Below are positions 1 to 12,225 of a DNA stretch of 64,000 bases, piece by piece. Positions within the stretch are counted from its first letter, which is position 1. The number at the start of each line of letters is the position of its first letter. Under the pieces are notes generated by a model. It worked only from the letters and a program-made list of their open reading frames with translations, was not told the origin of the DNA and made no database searches. The DNA is from Nectonema munidae (lineage: Eukaryota > Nematomorpha > Nectonematoida > Nectonematidae). The stretch is from the NCBI GenBank assembly GCA_030549495.1, contig JAUIRK010001035.1, positions 558,001-622,000 on the forward strand. Direction: 5' to 3'. A program made the position numbers and the translations under genes.

Positions 1-1170
1 AAATTTGAGACCACAAACCAATAGACTTTAACTGAGTAGATCAGAACAGAAAAACTATCAATATTTTTAAGCTGAAACTGAAAACAAAAACATTTGAAGA
101 TGATTATTTTAAATTCTAAAGGTAGATAATTTTAAAAAGGAGAATTTAAATTTTGACAAATGATCAATTGGGTCCGAAGGGCCTTTTTTAACATTAAATT
201 TTCTCACTTTTTAATTCCCGCGAGATGTTTCAAAAATTTTTAAAAAAATTTCAAGCGAGTTAAAGTACTTTTATAAATAAATGATTTTGTAAAAAAAAAT
301 TCGAAAAAAATTACATTTTTTATAAAAAAAAAAAAGGTTTGAATTTTCAAAAAGTTGACATTTTTGATTCAAAAATTTTACATCAAAAGAAAGTTATTTT
401 TTCTAATTTTTACATCATCTTATTCAAAATTGCTTAAACTTTATTTTAGAATTTTAAAATTTTGAAAAATATTTATTTTTGATATATTTTTTTTGATTTT
501 AACAATTTTTTAAAAAAATTGTCAAAAATCACAAATTTTAACTTTAAAAGAAAAGTTTATGCGAGAAATTTTTTTAAAAATATTTTAAATCATGCCTATC
601 TTAAAGAGCACTTTTACCTACATTTTTGAATTAATTTTAGTTTTCAAATAAATTCAAAATTTTTTTTATAAGCCCTTGAACAATATGCACAATTTTGCTA
701 TTTTTCACTATATTTTACCGTGTAAAATGAAGAATGAAATTATTTTTTAAATTTTTTTTACACATTCATAATATATAACTGATATTTAAACATACTACGG
801 TGGGATGGGTATTTTAAAAATACTTTTTTTAGCATTTGAACGTGAAAAAATGACAAAAAATCCAAGTTTGTCATCGAAAAAAATTTAAAAATCATTTGAT
901 TCATTTCAAACAAATTACATATTTGGAATCAGCGTATCAAACTCTATACGATTTTAAATTTTAATTTTTCGATTTTTCAGGCCTTTTCAGCGGGCTCAAA
1001 ATATGATTTCACATATACATAACAAATATACAAGTATTATACATTTTTAGAATCCTCTCATCATTCTATTTAATAATTTCAATGTTTTATTCGATTATTT
1101 TGCATTGTTTAGAAAAAAAATGATTTTTTTTTTGAAAATTTACTTGAAACGGGGATTTTTTTACGGGCGA
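1..1170. other. AT-rich spacer, nothing recognised
   Basis: This stretch is almost entirely A/T homopolymer-rich sequence with frequent stops in all frames. I see no exon, RNA gene or recognisable repeat family. Confidence 0.6.
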
Positions 1171-1670
1171 TATCAATGATTATTATAAGTGGTACCAATG
1201 ATCTTTTTAGATGATTTAATGATTATTAGGGGTACCAATGATCTTTCACACGTCCTAGAATCACAGTACCAATGATCTTTCACACGTCCTAGAATCACAG
1301 TACCAATGATCTGTCCGTCATAGAATAATTGTCCTAGATTTTTGAGATCTAGAATCCTACGTCTCGAGCGAAGCGAGAGACAAACACAGGGACCGGCTAT
1401 CTCATAATATAAAGAATGCAAGAGAAAAAAAGTATAAATGTATATTTATTTATTTATTCGCCATAACTTTTTTTTCCATGATCTTTAACAGGACCTAGAA
1501 TTACGGGGCTACCAATGATCTTTCACACGTCCTAGATTAAAGGTACCAATGATCTGTCACACGTCCTAGAATCTACCAATGATCTTTCACGCGTCCTAGA
1601 TTTTTGAGATCTAGAATCCTACGTCTCGAGCGAAGCGAGAGACAAACACAAGGACCGGCTAGTTATTAAT
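1171..1670. repeat. Tandem repeat built on a 'taccaatgatcttt..cgtcctaga' unit
   Basis: A unit containing 'ccaatgatctttcacacgt' followed by 'cctagaat' recurs about eight times, in two clusters (1,188-1,400 and 1,490-1,662). Each cluster ends with the same block of about 65 bp: 'gagatctagaatcctacg', the hairpin-forming 'gtctcgagcgaag' and 'cgagagac', then 'ggaccggcta'. The second cluster ends in CTAG. A hairpin shortly before CTAG resembles a Helitron 3' end, but I see no matching 5' TC end, so the family is unassigned. Confidence 0.7.
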
Positions 1671-2114
1671 AAAGATAATAATTAGCAGACATATGTAATC
1701 TCTTATATATACCATTTTAGTATGAAAGGTATGGGACTTTGTTCTAAACATTCCGTCTATACTTTATATATCGTCATCATAATACAAAAGAGTACGAAGT
1801 CAGGACAATATAGATCTAGATATACTTTCCTCGTAGTATATTGGGCGAATGCTAATATGCTCGCCCCTTAAAAGTTCTTATAACACTTGAAAACTAAATA
1901 ATATAGTTACATAGGTATCAGGATGCGACCGTCTTCCTAACAAATAATAAAATTCTAGGCTAGATGAATTTGCAAATAAGAAAATCTCAGATCTACAAAA
2001 ATTCAAAAGTATACTTAGCTAAATTAAATTTGTTTATAAGAGAATATATTTTAATAATGTCTAAATCTTCATTTTCCTCCGTATTCCTTCAATAAATACT
2101 TGGTTCTTTTCTAG

Positions 2115-2326
2115 ACTCTGTCATTTCTCTGTGTTGTAAAGCTGCAAGTCTTTATGGAATTTCAGACTTTGACAAAGCTGCTGAATTATGCGATAAGATA
2201 TCAATGAAGGATTCCTTCAATCAGGACTCTATACTCATCTACATTTCTTGTCTATATCAAGTAAAGAGCATATCCAAACTAAATCTCTTAGCGCATTCTC
2301 TAGTTTCGTCTCACCAAGAAAATACC
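2115..2326 (+). CDS. CDC16: Exon of a CDC16/APC6-like anaphase-promoting complex subunit
   Basis: A single exon of 70 full codons sits between a good acceptor (tttctag at 2,108-2,114) and a donor (gtaatt at 2,327). It is open only in the phase in which the first two bases finish a split codon. The peptide starts SVISLCCKAASLYGISDFDK and continues with a KISMKDSFNQDS stretch and LLAHSLVSSHQENT. From memory this follows the human CDC16 segment that runs from 'NCDFKMCYKLTSVVMEKDPF' to 'LSHKLVDLYP', with the same spacing and helix-turn-helix TPR character. CDC16 is a TPR scaffold of the APC/C ubiquitin ligase that controls mitotic exit. I found no flanking exon (the next should begin near a VSWFAVG motif), so this is either one exon of a gene with very long introns or an isolated remnant. 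Identity is low, so another TPR protein is possible. Confidence 0.5.
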
Positions 2327-2516
2327 GTAATTTTTTTAGTTAAATATTTTCTAAACAAATATTTAATTAAATAGAACAGTAAACCAACTATCTAATCAAA
2401 CTAGCTAAGAAACCGACAAAGTAATTTTATTTGTTCTAAATATATTGACTAATTAAATCCCCAATTAACCAATTATCAAAGGAAACATGTAAATTATTCA
2501 TATTATAAATTGTTTA

Positions 2517-2566
2517 TTCGTGGAACCCCTAGCGACAATCTGCGGAACCCCTGTTGAGAAACGCTG
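2517..2566 (-). mobile_element. hAT-type terminal repeat
   Basis: Read on the minus strand this begins 'cagcgtttctcaacaggggt' and continues 'tccgcagattgtcgctaggg'. The CAGCG-TTCTCAA-GGGGTTCC pattern is the classic end of Charlie-like hAT elements and MITEs. The opposite end is not obvious. Confidence 0.5.
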
Positions 2567-2948
2567 ATAGCAGGAGATTTAAAAAAGATTAAAACTTTCA
2601 AGGATTGAAATGAGTGGCTGCACAAATTTAAAAATTATCTAAATATGTATAAATACTTCTAAATCATAATTAAAAAATGTTTTTTAATCTATTTACAATA
2701 TTTGGCTCATCAAATTGTTATTCTTTCTAAACTTTGTGATTAAAAAGGCATCTTACTTTGTAGCCAAATTAGATGCTTCGTACTTGTTTTTTATCTAAAG
2801 GTTTCATCAGTAGATAAAGTAGTACTAAATAAAATTACTACTCCTATAAGAAAATAAATTATGATACCATAAAAATTTTAATTACTTTATCAGCACCTCC
2901 ACTTTTCAACAAAATTTCCTCTGACAAAAGTTAGCTACGCTCAAGGGC

Positions 2949-2996
2949 TGTAGAGTCGGAATCGGTGGAGGCGCACCTTTTGAAATATTACGACTC
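2949..2996 (+). mobile_element. Possible hAT-type terminus (GGGCTGTAGAGTCGG type)
   Basis: The string 'gggctgtagagtcggaatcg' followed by 'gtggaggcgcacc' resembles the GGGCTGTGGAGTCGGAGTCGG ends found on many hAT MITEs. No partner end or target duplication was found. Confidence 0.4.
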
Positions 2997-5310
2997 CGAT
3001 TTCATAAATAGTTATGGTCATATATGTTAGATTAAAAAAATAAAGTCATAAGAACTCTTTAGTGTGATGGCATAAAAATGTTTATCGTTTTAGACCATAC
3101 CTTGTATTTTTGGAATCAATAGAAAAAGCTGAAAAATTCAATCAAATTAAAGAATGAACTTATTTTATGTTAAAATTAGTTTGTAAAGGAGAAAAACTCA
3201 GTTTATAAGTAAAAAGTTTTTTTTAAAGCAATTACCTTTGGAAAAAATCTTGGGATAAATTCAGTTTATGAACCGTATTGTTTTGTCTTAGAAAAAATGG
3301 GTATAGACAATAATTTAAAAATCTTTTGAAGACAATGCAAGACACTAAACTACAAATACAAATCAATAGAAAATTATAATAAATTATGTTGAAAAAATAG
3401 ATCATTGCAACACAAAGTAAAAATGTTTAAAATTTAGGAAATGTTTCAATGACCATTTAAAATTGACATACACAAATGACCTTGAAATATGGTACATGTC
3501 ATCACACTTTTTGGAGATTTATAAAATTAGAAACAGAAAAGTTTATGTTGCATACTTATATATATGTGAAGTCTTAATGTTAAAAAATTACAAAAATCGA
3601 GTTGCAGTCTAAAAAATTACAAAAATGGAGATCCAGTCTAAAAAATTACAAATAGGTAGAATCATAGTGGGAGTCGAAAAATTATAAATTAGTGGTCGGA
3701 CTAGAAAAATTATAAATAAATGGAAATATGAAATTACTACATTAAAAAAGAAGTTACTAGTATGTAATTATCAAATTACTGGCCAGAGCCTGAGATAGGA
3801 GCAATATTTATGGTATTACAGACTCATTCTACATGTTTCAAAATTACTCCTGCTCAAAAAACATGCAGATGACACCACTCAATAATCATTTTCAAAAATA
3901 ATTCTATTAAATAAAATTAATCTTGTTGAATCAAAAACTGTACATAGTAATTATCAACTATCACAAAGCGATTTATAACATGATGCTCATTAATGACAAT
4001 GCTAGTGTAAGATTACATAGTAAAAAAGTGCTAATATAAAAACTAATAAACTAATTCAATTCAATTATAATAAGGTACTAAGTTTAAATATGAAAAAAGA
4101 ACCCCTTCAAAACAGGATTAGCCTTTTAACCCATTTTATCAAATGAAGGAGTCAGTACTTATTCTTTAAAGACAAACATTTTAAACGAAATACAAACTTC
4201 CACATTTTTTACTTGGGTAAAGACATTCTAGTATTCTAAGAGTAATCCGAAAAATCTAGAACCGGCCGATTCAACAAACAGATAGAAGAATATTCATATA
4301 AAGCTTAAAATATTTCTAAAATTCTATGTACTAGTAATAGATAAAGCATAGAGGATAGGCTTATTAGGCAAAAAAAACTCAAAAATATATAATCAAATCT
4401 TTGAAAGTTCCCAAATACTAACCTACATTACTTAACTGCATAATATAATTTACACTTTAGGTAAACTACAAAATTACAAAAAAATATTTAAAAAAAAAAA
4501 TAAACATTAACATTTTAAAACTCAAAAAGAATAGCCAACATACAATTAGTGGAAAAAATCTATATGAAACGAAATATTTTTAATAAAATATATATGAAGC
4601 ATAATATAGTTAAAAAAACATACAAAAAGTTGAGAGTATAAAAGAAAAAATCACGCGATGGAAGGAAAAAACGGGTGGACTCGAATAAAGGAAGGAACAA
4701 AAAATTTGAATATCTGCAGAATAAAACTTTATTTTGTTAAAAAAAAAATTTTTTAAATATAATAATTTTTACTCGATTAAAAAATAAATTCTACTTTTAA
4801 TTTTAAACAAATTTTTCAACTAGAGATACAACAATTTTAATTAACTCCACCATATTTCTCTAATTTACATCTTATTGGTGCCTATCGGTATCTTTTTTCT
4901 AATGTAAATGGTTTTTATGATTTTTTTAAACAACTATATTTACTTTTTTTATAACGATAACTTTAGTAGTTCCCAGCCTTTTTTGACTCAAAGTGGCTTT
5001 TAAAGAAAAAATTTAATTTACAAAGAATATAAAAACAAATTTTATTCACCACAAAAAAAACTAAAGCATCAAATTTTATTACTAAAAACAAAAAAATAAT
5101 GTAAAAAATTAAACAAAAGTATACATATTTAGGCTTCCCTGAGTTTGATGATACTTCTGCAATTTCAAAGTTAAGTCTTTTGAACTTTTATGTATAATTT
5201 TTGGAATGGTGTTTTCAATATGTATGTAAATTATTTTTGAAAATTTTTATTTTAAATATGTTTTACGATTATACATTTTACGATTTATACATTTAAATAT
5301 ATAATAAGGT

Positions 5311-5520
5311 CTGACAAGTTATCTCCCTGGAGGTCTTGCTAGACCTTTGATATAAGAGCTTCAATGGTTGTTTGGGTGTACCTCTCAGCTTAACAGTTGA
5401 CGATTAGGGGTTGGATCCCCAAGGCTCCGAACTCTTAAAAACAAATTCACAAAAACTGTGATTAACCATCTTAAGCATAATGCGAGCATATAGCCTTATG
5501 GCTGATAGTTCTTTGATATC
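5311..5520 (+). repeat. tRNA-like interspersed repeat (second SINE-like family)
   Basis: The block holds 'ggttgtttgggtgtacctct' and, about 40 bp on, 'ggggttggatcccc', which looks like a degenerate Pol III B box. It ends in 'tatagccttatggctgatag'. Part of it recurs inverted at 5,985-6,066 (acgtaaggctatatgctc, then cacagtttttgtgaatttgt), and the short 'tatagccttatggct' piece recurs at 21,206. This suggests a dispersed tRNA-derived family. Confidence 0.35.
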
Positions 5521-7189
5521 TCCAACCAACCAATACATATAAGGAACATGGTAAACTTTTGGAACACATAAAATAAAAGTTTTGAGTTTATGAAAGTTTT
5601 AAGATCAAAATTTGTACAAGAGAAACAATATTTATATGCCCATACTCTGAAAAATATTTATCATACTGTTGGGGTAAACAACATTGTTAAAAATTCTCTG
5701 AACCAAATTATTAGAATCCTATGGAGGATAAATAAGATTTATGGAATATATAAAACATTTGAAATTGGAGAAATCGTGTATATATTAGATCAGCCATACA
5801 AAGAAAATACATTTTTATAGCATTTTGGAAGTTACATATTTTTCATAATAATTATTTAAATAATTTTGAAAATTTTTGACCATTTAGATAGCAGTCAAAA
5901 CACGTAATTTCAGAGAAAGTGTTTCATTATCAAAAAAAAAGGAAAAATAGCAATGAATAGACAGATGACATCTGGCGTAGACATTATCGGTTCAAAGCAC
6001 TTTCAGACGTAAGGCTATATGCTCAAAAATTAATCACAGTTTTTGTGAATTTGTTTTTAAGTGTTGGGAACAATAAAAGTCAATGATACTTTTAGAAATA
6101 AAATCAACAGAAGAAAAATAATTTTTGGAAGAATTTTGAAAAAGTCTGTCGTTCTAAGTAAAATGATCTCTCTTTCTATATAAAGTTTAAGACTAGAAAC
6201 AAATAGCTTATTTTGTGTTCCTTTATAAATTATTTATAAATAGCTTATTTTATAAATACATATACATGTATAATTATATATAATCTTAGCATGTTATGGT
6301 AATTGAAAATGATATATTTAGGAGTTTTTTTTATATCCTTTATGTTTGTATTGATGTCATTCAATTGATCTTCGTTTTTAATCGTCTTCTCAGGATTTTT
6401 TTTTACATTGTTTTGTTTTTGAACAATCTATTTTTAAATTTTTTTTTGGTGTGACAAGAACCTAATTGGTTTGCTCCACCTTCTTTTTATATTTAAATTA
6501 TTTTTATGATTCTTTTTTCTAAAACAAAAGTAAATAATAAAAAAAAAGGGATTTCCATCCGTTTTAGACTCTATAAGAAATAAAACTCATTATTTTCATT
6601 ACAATTCATGCAAAAAAATTATGTTATAATGAATAAAAAGAAGCCCGTTCAGTGGTCTATTTCTCGTATTCATAATGAAAAAGACTTGTATACTCGAAAC
6701 ATTCAATGTTATTTTCAATTGCAATAGGAATGCGGTAAATTTTGAAAATCATTTTTTTAATTATTCCAAAAGTCGCAATTTTCAAGTCAAAATCAGAGCA
6801 AAATTGAAAAGGTGAACTTTGAGAAAAAAAAATATTCAGCCATTTTTTTAATTATAGGAGAGTTTTTAAACTGATAAATTTTATTTAAAAATGTTCTCTT
6901 CTTATATTTGAAAGCAAATAAATTTTGGTGTACTTTCAAAATAGTTTCCTTAATTGCTCCTTGTTTTAAAATGTCGTTATCACTTTTCCAAATTTAGTCC
7001 TAATTCGCCTATATCTACTATAAGCATACTTTTTTTCCGAATAACTTTGCCTATAATGTTATTATTTTACCTGATATTGCTAAAACTCCTTCAAAACTGA
7101 CCGCTGATTTTTTTGTTCTAATAATTGCATTATTGTCAAAAATAAGGTTTTTTAACCGGACAAAGTAAAAATTCCTCAATTAAAGAAAG
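5521..7189. other. AT-rich spacer, no gene recognised
   Basis: An open frame of 76 codons at 5,590-5,820 has no recognisable domain and the A/T-driven composition of its surroundings, so I treat it as chance. An inverted partial copy of the preceding SINE-like repeat lies at 5,985-6,066. Nothing else is recognisable. Confidence 0.5.
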
Positions 7190-8690
7190 TTATTGTTCGT
7201 ATTATAAAACCCAACCAAAATAAATTACAAATAAGAAAGCTTAAAATAAATCATAATGGAACTGCTCATATTGAAGATATAATATTTGCAACAAACATTT
7301 TAAAAAGTAATTTTGATATTGTTGATACAAAACAGTTTAAACCCAGGTTTTTAGTTAAAAGATTGCCTAAGCTTTTTCTTTTCTTCAATACTTCAAAAAT
7401 TGCTAATGAACATTTGTTAATAATCGGAGATACCAATGCACGACACATTTTTTGGGATTTGAAGACTAATTCTCAAGGCAAAATTTTGTATGAGAAAATA
7501 ATTAAACATAATCTACACATTATTGACTCTGTTAAAACTCTAACTTACAATAGCCTTAGAACAGACATATTGCATTATTCACATATTGATCTTACTATTT
7601 GTAATGATGGAATGTTATCACTAGTTAAATAATCGAATATTGTTGATGAATGTAGTTTTCTGATCATGCATATATTGAGATTACTCTTGATTTAACTTTA
7701 ACTTAATGTGAATCTTTTTATTAAAAAAAATTTCGTGTGTCCTGTAAAATAAATATTCCTATTTCTATTCCAAGTAGTCATAATGAAATTGAATTTTACG
7801 CTACCACTCTTACCGACTGTATTTATACTGCTATTAGTCCATCCACATTTGAAATTATGTGTACGAATACTTTTTGGTCTCCCGCTTTGAATACTTTAAG
7901 AAAAAAGTACAATATTTTTATAAAAAGTTTAAACATATGAAAAATAATGACAACCTTATTGCTTACTTGAACATTAAAAAATTGTATCGTAAAAAAATTC
8001 TTGCTTTTAAGAAAATGAAAGGCTACATTTTCTTAGACTTAATCAATAAATTTTTGGAAAAAAAATTAATTTTTGACTAAATGAAAGACAAATAAAAAAT
8101 CTAGTTTTTTTCTGACTCATAACTGCGAACATTTAAGTATTGATACTGATGCAAATACTATTCTGTTTTCTCTTTTTCTAATGACTTTAAATTGTGTTTT
8201 CCTCTGTGCAGTTCAGGAAGATCTTTCCTTTGTACTAATAAGTCCTAATGAACTCTATTCTTGTTTTAAAAATATTCCATAGTTTTGGTCCCAAGAATGG
8301 CAAAAAGGCCAAACTTATTTTAAATATTCTCTTATTGATATATTAAATCTAAAACATAAATTAAACAAATATAAGCCGGGTGACGTGTTGTTGCCTGTAA
8401 ACCAGCATAGGTGGCTTATGTATGCGAGGCGCATCAAACAACCTACAAACTATAAACAAACATAAAATAGTAGCGATTCCGCCGATAATTTTAAGATGGC
8501 TAGCTGGTAATTGTATTTGTTAAAAATTTCTACATTTAATAGGTAAATCTAAAGATAATACCTGTCTCTTTGGTTGTAATTCTTTGGAATCTCCCGATAA
8601 TCTGTTGTTTTGCTGTACAATTACCGCGAACTTAACCGATCAATTTGATGTTTTTGTTGTTAAAAATGCTAATTTTTGTCTAACCTCACT
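7190..8690 (+). mobile_element. Decayed LINE: endonuclease and C-terminal zinc knuckle
   Basis: At 7,411-7,560 the + strand encodes LLIIGDTNARHIFWDLKTN followed by an NxxG..L pattern, the GDFNAHH..W..N..G signature of the apurinic-type endonuclease of Jockey/CR1-like LINEs. Its catalytic Asn is still present. Further on (7,737-8,080) there are linker-like frames. At 8,554-8,640 the peptide NTCLFGCNSLESPDNLLFCC matches the C-x3-C..H/L-x-C knuckle that ends such pol proteins, preceded by a RWLAGNC segment. The reverse transcriptase core is missing, so an internal deletion must lie around 8,340-8,480. Several frame changes show that it is long dead. Confidence 0.65.
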
Positions 8691-8704
8691 TTAAAAATTT
8701 TTTG

Positions 8705-8800
8705 ATAGACCCCATTTGATACCGTCGAGTGTTTTCATCGAGAAGGTCCAATTGCGCTGCTTGTATCGAACTATGAGGAAAGCAGTGATCGAACCTTATT
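8705..8800 (-). repeat. tRNA-derived SINE, minus-strand copy
   Basis: On the minus strand this reads 'ggttcgatcactgctttcct', then 'catagttcgatacaagcagc' and 'cttctcgatgaaaacac'. It matches the better-kept SINE at 14,644-14,789 from the B box to the 3' end. The 5' part is missing or decayed. Confidence 0.7.
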
Positions 8801-9611
8801 TTACAATTGGATAAAGAATTTTGTTTTGTTCAACTTTACAAAATGGCGTCTGTTTAAGTTTCCAATTTTATTTTTGATAATGTTTACCTGTCTTATATAC
8901 AGAAATTAAAATATAATTCATTAAAATTTTAAAGTGTACCATTAAAATTTTTATGCTTTTATATAAACAAAGGAAATATTTTTTTTTGACAATATAACAA
9001 ACTGATTTTCTCTTGTTACACGAAAATTTAGTTTATCAAATAAAAATTGAAAGTAACTTTTTGAATATATATATAGCATTACAAGTTCGAGTGAAATGTT
9101 TTCAAATTAAAATAAAATATTTAAGTGAAATATTTTTAAATTTAAGTAGTCTTATTTTTAGGTTCGACTTGAAAACAAAATTTTTATTGTGTTTGAAAAT
9201 AATTGATTTTTTTATTTTAGAAAAACTTGTTTAATAGGGTTAATCCAAGGGCGCGCATTCTGGGGGCGGGGGCGCGAAGCCCCAAATAATTTTCTATAAG
9301 TAAGATTTGCTTTAATATAAAACATGTAGGATGATCGCATTATAGGATTTAATGATCATTCAAATACATAATAATGTAAGTCTGCAATTCCTATCAAAAA
9401 TATTTTACAAACGATGTGAGAGCTATATAATAATAATCCATTGTTTCAAATATGCACACAATAAGTAAGCAATGTTTATCACAGTGTCTTAAAGAGCCTT
9501 GTAGTATTTTTGAGAAAACACATGTTGATGATCCACCAGATTTTTCTCATCTTTTTCTGTTACAGTGATTCTATTTCTCTTTCTGTCTCCTCTGTTTTTC
9601 GCTTTCTCTGC
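8801..9611. other. AT-rich spacer
   Basis: No convincing gene. A G-rich patch at 9,249-9,285 (ctgggggcgggggcgcgaag, then cccc) looks like the end of a DNA transposon but has no visible partner. Confidence 0.45.
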
Positions 9612-9765
9612 TAAAACTCAAGCACTCAAGCTTCATTCAAGCTCTCTTCTCTCATTCAAACTCTCTTTTCTCATTCAAGCTCTTTTCTCTCACTCAAGCT
9701 CTCTTCTCTATTTCAAGCTCTCTTCTTTCTCTCAAGCTCTCTTCCCTTGTTCAAACGCTCTCTAA
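9612..9765. repeat. Pyrimidine-rich minisatellite (ctctcttctctcattcaag)
   Basis: About seven imperfect copies of a 19-22 bp unit related to 'ctctcttctctcattcaagc' stand in tandem. An apparent open frame across it is only the result of the repeat lacking stop codons. Confidence 0.8.
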
Positions 9766-10730
9766 TTTGTATTTAGAGTTAAATTAAAAATAATTTTATT
9801 GTATCTCATTAGAAACTAGTTTTTAGCGGAATATAAGTTCAATATTTTCAGAACCATTTTTCATGATACCAAAGTTCAGCTATTCAAATTAATCACAGAT
9901 TTTTGGTAAAATTTAGTTCCATCAATACACCAAACATTTTGCAAAAACGAAAATTTATTTATGTTTTTAAATGAGAGAAAAATAGTTATCAATCGTTACA
10001 ATTTTATTTCAATAAATATTGTCAGACTTGCGTTAAAAAATTTTTTCAACAAAGGTAAGTTTTAATCTTTATCAGTACGTTTGAACATTTGAAAACTAAT
10101 TTTTCAATAGCTATTTAGCAATGAATATTTTAACTAGCTATTCACTTTAAAAGCAAAAATACTCTATTTGTTTAATATTTGAGCAGAGATATTTTTATAA
10201 TGTTAAATTTTGTAAGTAATACTCTACATAATTAAATCATTTTTTTAAGAAAATTAGTTGATTATTATAATAAAAATATAATATCGAAACAAAATGTTTC
10301 AGTTGTTAAAATGTACTCGATCTATTTATGACAGCTGTCAGAATTTTATTTGTAGACTGAGAAATAGTCAAAAATTTTATGATTTATGTTTTTTTTTATG
10401 ATTTTGTGTTCTTATACTTAAATAATTTTATGAAAAGTGATTAAACTACCGTTTTTTGTATACTATGATTCCTTACAAAATGTAAAAAATATAAGCGTTA
10501 CCAAATTACCCTATAAGGGTTAGCTACTTCAACGTTGGCTTTAGCTGCTTATAAAAACTTGAAAATATAAAATAAAGTGCCGATAAACTATCCCATTTTT
10601 TATGCCTCTTATTATTTTGAAATTATTCTGAGAACAGACCGTTTCATTTTAAAATAGTGAAAATTGCTTTATTAGTTTATTTTGTCTCTTTTCTCTCTTG
10701 TGTTAATTATTTAGCAAATTTTTCAATTTT
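9766..10730. other. AT-rich spacer, nothing recognised
   Basis: Low-complexity sequence with no exon, RNA gene or known repeat that I can identify. Confidence 0.5.
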
Positions 10731-10734
10731 GAGT

Positions 10735-10910
10735 AAAAGGTAAGGTAAAGGTACCATGGGTGTGTTTTCATTGACAAGGCACTGGTGTACCGTTTATGTC
10801 AAACTATGAACAAATTTATATCGATGAGAAATCGAGCCCAGAGGCTTCCGTGCTGAGTCAATCATCTCAACCAACCTTCCATGCCACCCATAGAGTATGC
10901 TGTAATGCTA
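10735..10910 (-). repeat. tRNA-derived SINE, longer minus-strand copy
   Basis: Read on the minus strand it contains 'gaaggttggttgagatgatt', 'ctgggctcgatttctcatc' (B-box position) and the shared 3' end 'aatgaaaacacacccatgg' then 'tacctttacc'. It belongs to the same family as 14,644-14,789, with a more diverged middle. Confidence 0.7.
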
Positions 10911-11607
10911 CGTCAAATTAGTTTTCAAAAAACTTAAGTTATGCTGTAAAATTTTTTAGTTTTTGTTGAAGCTCTATAACTTTTTCTGATAGACTTTTTT
11001 TCCTTAAAAGTTAGTATAAAAGGCAAATCATTGCAAAATGTTAAAAGTTATTTTACTTTTTGTAAATTTTTGTGGCTTGCACCAATTTAACTTTTAAAAT
11101 ATTTTTGAAAGATGCTGAGAAAAATGAAGTAATGCAATCTTAATTTATTGTTTGATTTTTGTTTGCACAATTTTATCTTTATTTTATACCCTTTTTTTGA
11201 GAGTCTAACTAACTTACACTTTTTCTTATACACTAAAAAGAATGAAAAAATTCTAATACCAAGTTTTCTAACTTCAGTTCTGTTTTACATTTTTGATAGA
11301 AATTACTCACAAAAGTTATGTAATTTCGATGTGTTTTTTTAAATTTATTTTTATTAATAAAACATTTTCATTTTTTAGGAAGAAGTAATGGAACAACTGA
11401 AAATTAATGAATGATTTTTTTCATTCAATAAAATTTCCTATTTTTTTATTGTTAATTGATATCTTTACCCCTTTTCTACACATAATTTGGAGATGGTGCG
11501 CATCTATTTGAAGTGAGAAAGAAGGAGCTATTTATAAGTCCTCATTCATTGTTGACGTTGAGCTAAAGTTTAGGATGAAATAGAATAGACAAGAGAGGAG
11601 TAGGAAT
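10911..11607. other. AT-rich spacer, nothing recognised
   Basis: The 64-codon open frame at 11,148-11,342 is hydrophobic and A/T-driven, with no recognisable domain. I see no gene here. Confidence 0.5.
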
Positions 11608-12225
11608 TCAGAAAAATTTGTTGTCTTTTTTGGAAGGCCCTAGAAAATGTAAAAATATATGCACGCTATTTATCAGAAAATATTGTATTTTCGAACGTAT
11701 GTATTTATTGATGAGCGAAATTAGAGTTCTTTCTGTGCGATCTTTAACAGCTAACATGAAAACGTCCTTGGTTTCAATGCAAACACCCACGTCCCACTGT
11801 TGTGGAAGAATTCGACCAACATGATTTTTCTTCTCGGCAAACAATGCTTCATCTATCTCCACATGCATACCTGGATTACCAATGATAACAGGGTGTTTAA
11901 GAAGCTTACAAAGACATAACTATCTCATGTAATTGTTCCAGTCAACCGTTGTGTTTTTATTCATTCCAAGTTCTTTCGTAATATTTTATTGAAGTCAGTT
12001 TATACGCCCATGAATAAATGAAGGTAATTATATGCTGATAAGACAGCCATGAAGCAGCAAGCCAATTATTTGTTCGAACTCCGTTCTCTTTTCTACAGCC
12101 CCTTTTGTAACAACGCCAACTCTCCCTCCAAAAACTAACTCCATTGAGTGTCCATTTGTACATTTTCGCTTCAACTGCACGATTTCTTGTAGATAAATGA
12201 TACATTCTCTTCATTGTCAAGTTTA
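11608..12225 (-). pseudogene. Merlin-type (IS1016/ISXO2-like) transposase remnant
   Basis: Two minus-strand frames follow each other. The first (12,220-11,957) has WRCYKRGCRKENGVRTNNW, matching the zinc-ribbon-like region of ISXO2/Merlin transposases (WRCPKRGCRKE..VR), and then an IITFIYSWA helix. The second (11,868-11,608) has VEIDEALFAEKKNHVGRILP followed by QQWDVGVC and a VKDRTERTLISLI stretch. This is the first DDE block (VEIDES.F..RKN..GR.LPQQW) of the family, with the first catalytic Asp present. The frame changes between blocks and the C-terminal third is absent, so it cannot be active. Merlin is a cut-and-paste DNA transposon of animals. No terminal repeats were located. Confidence 0.8.

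Larger units (their letters stand above)
2327..5310. other. AT-rich spacer with short repeat fragments
   Basis: No exon is visible. Besides the hAT-like ends at 2,517 and 2,949 there is a loose tandem repeat at about 3,590-3,725, with units of 30-35 bp sharing 'gtctaaaaaattaca' or 'gaaaaattataaa'. The rest is low-complexity A/T. Confidence 0.5.

Noticed and set aside
5590-5820. 76-codon open frame
   Set aside because: Composition follows the AT-rich background and no motif or splice context supports it.
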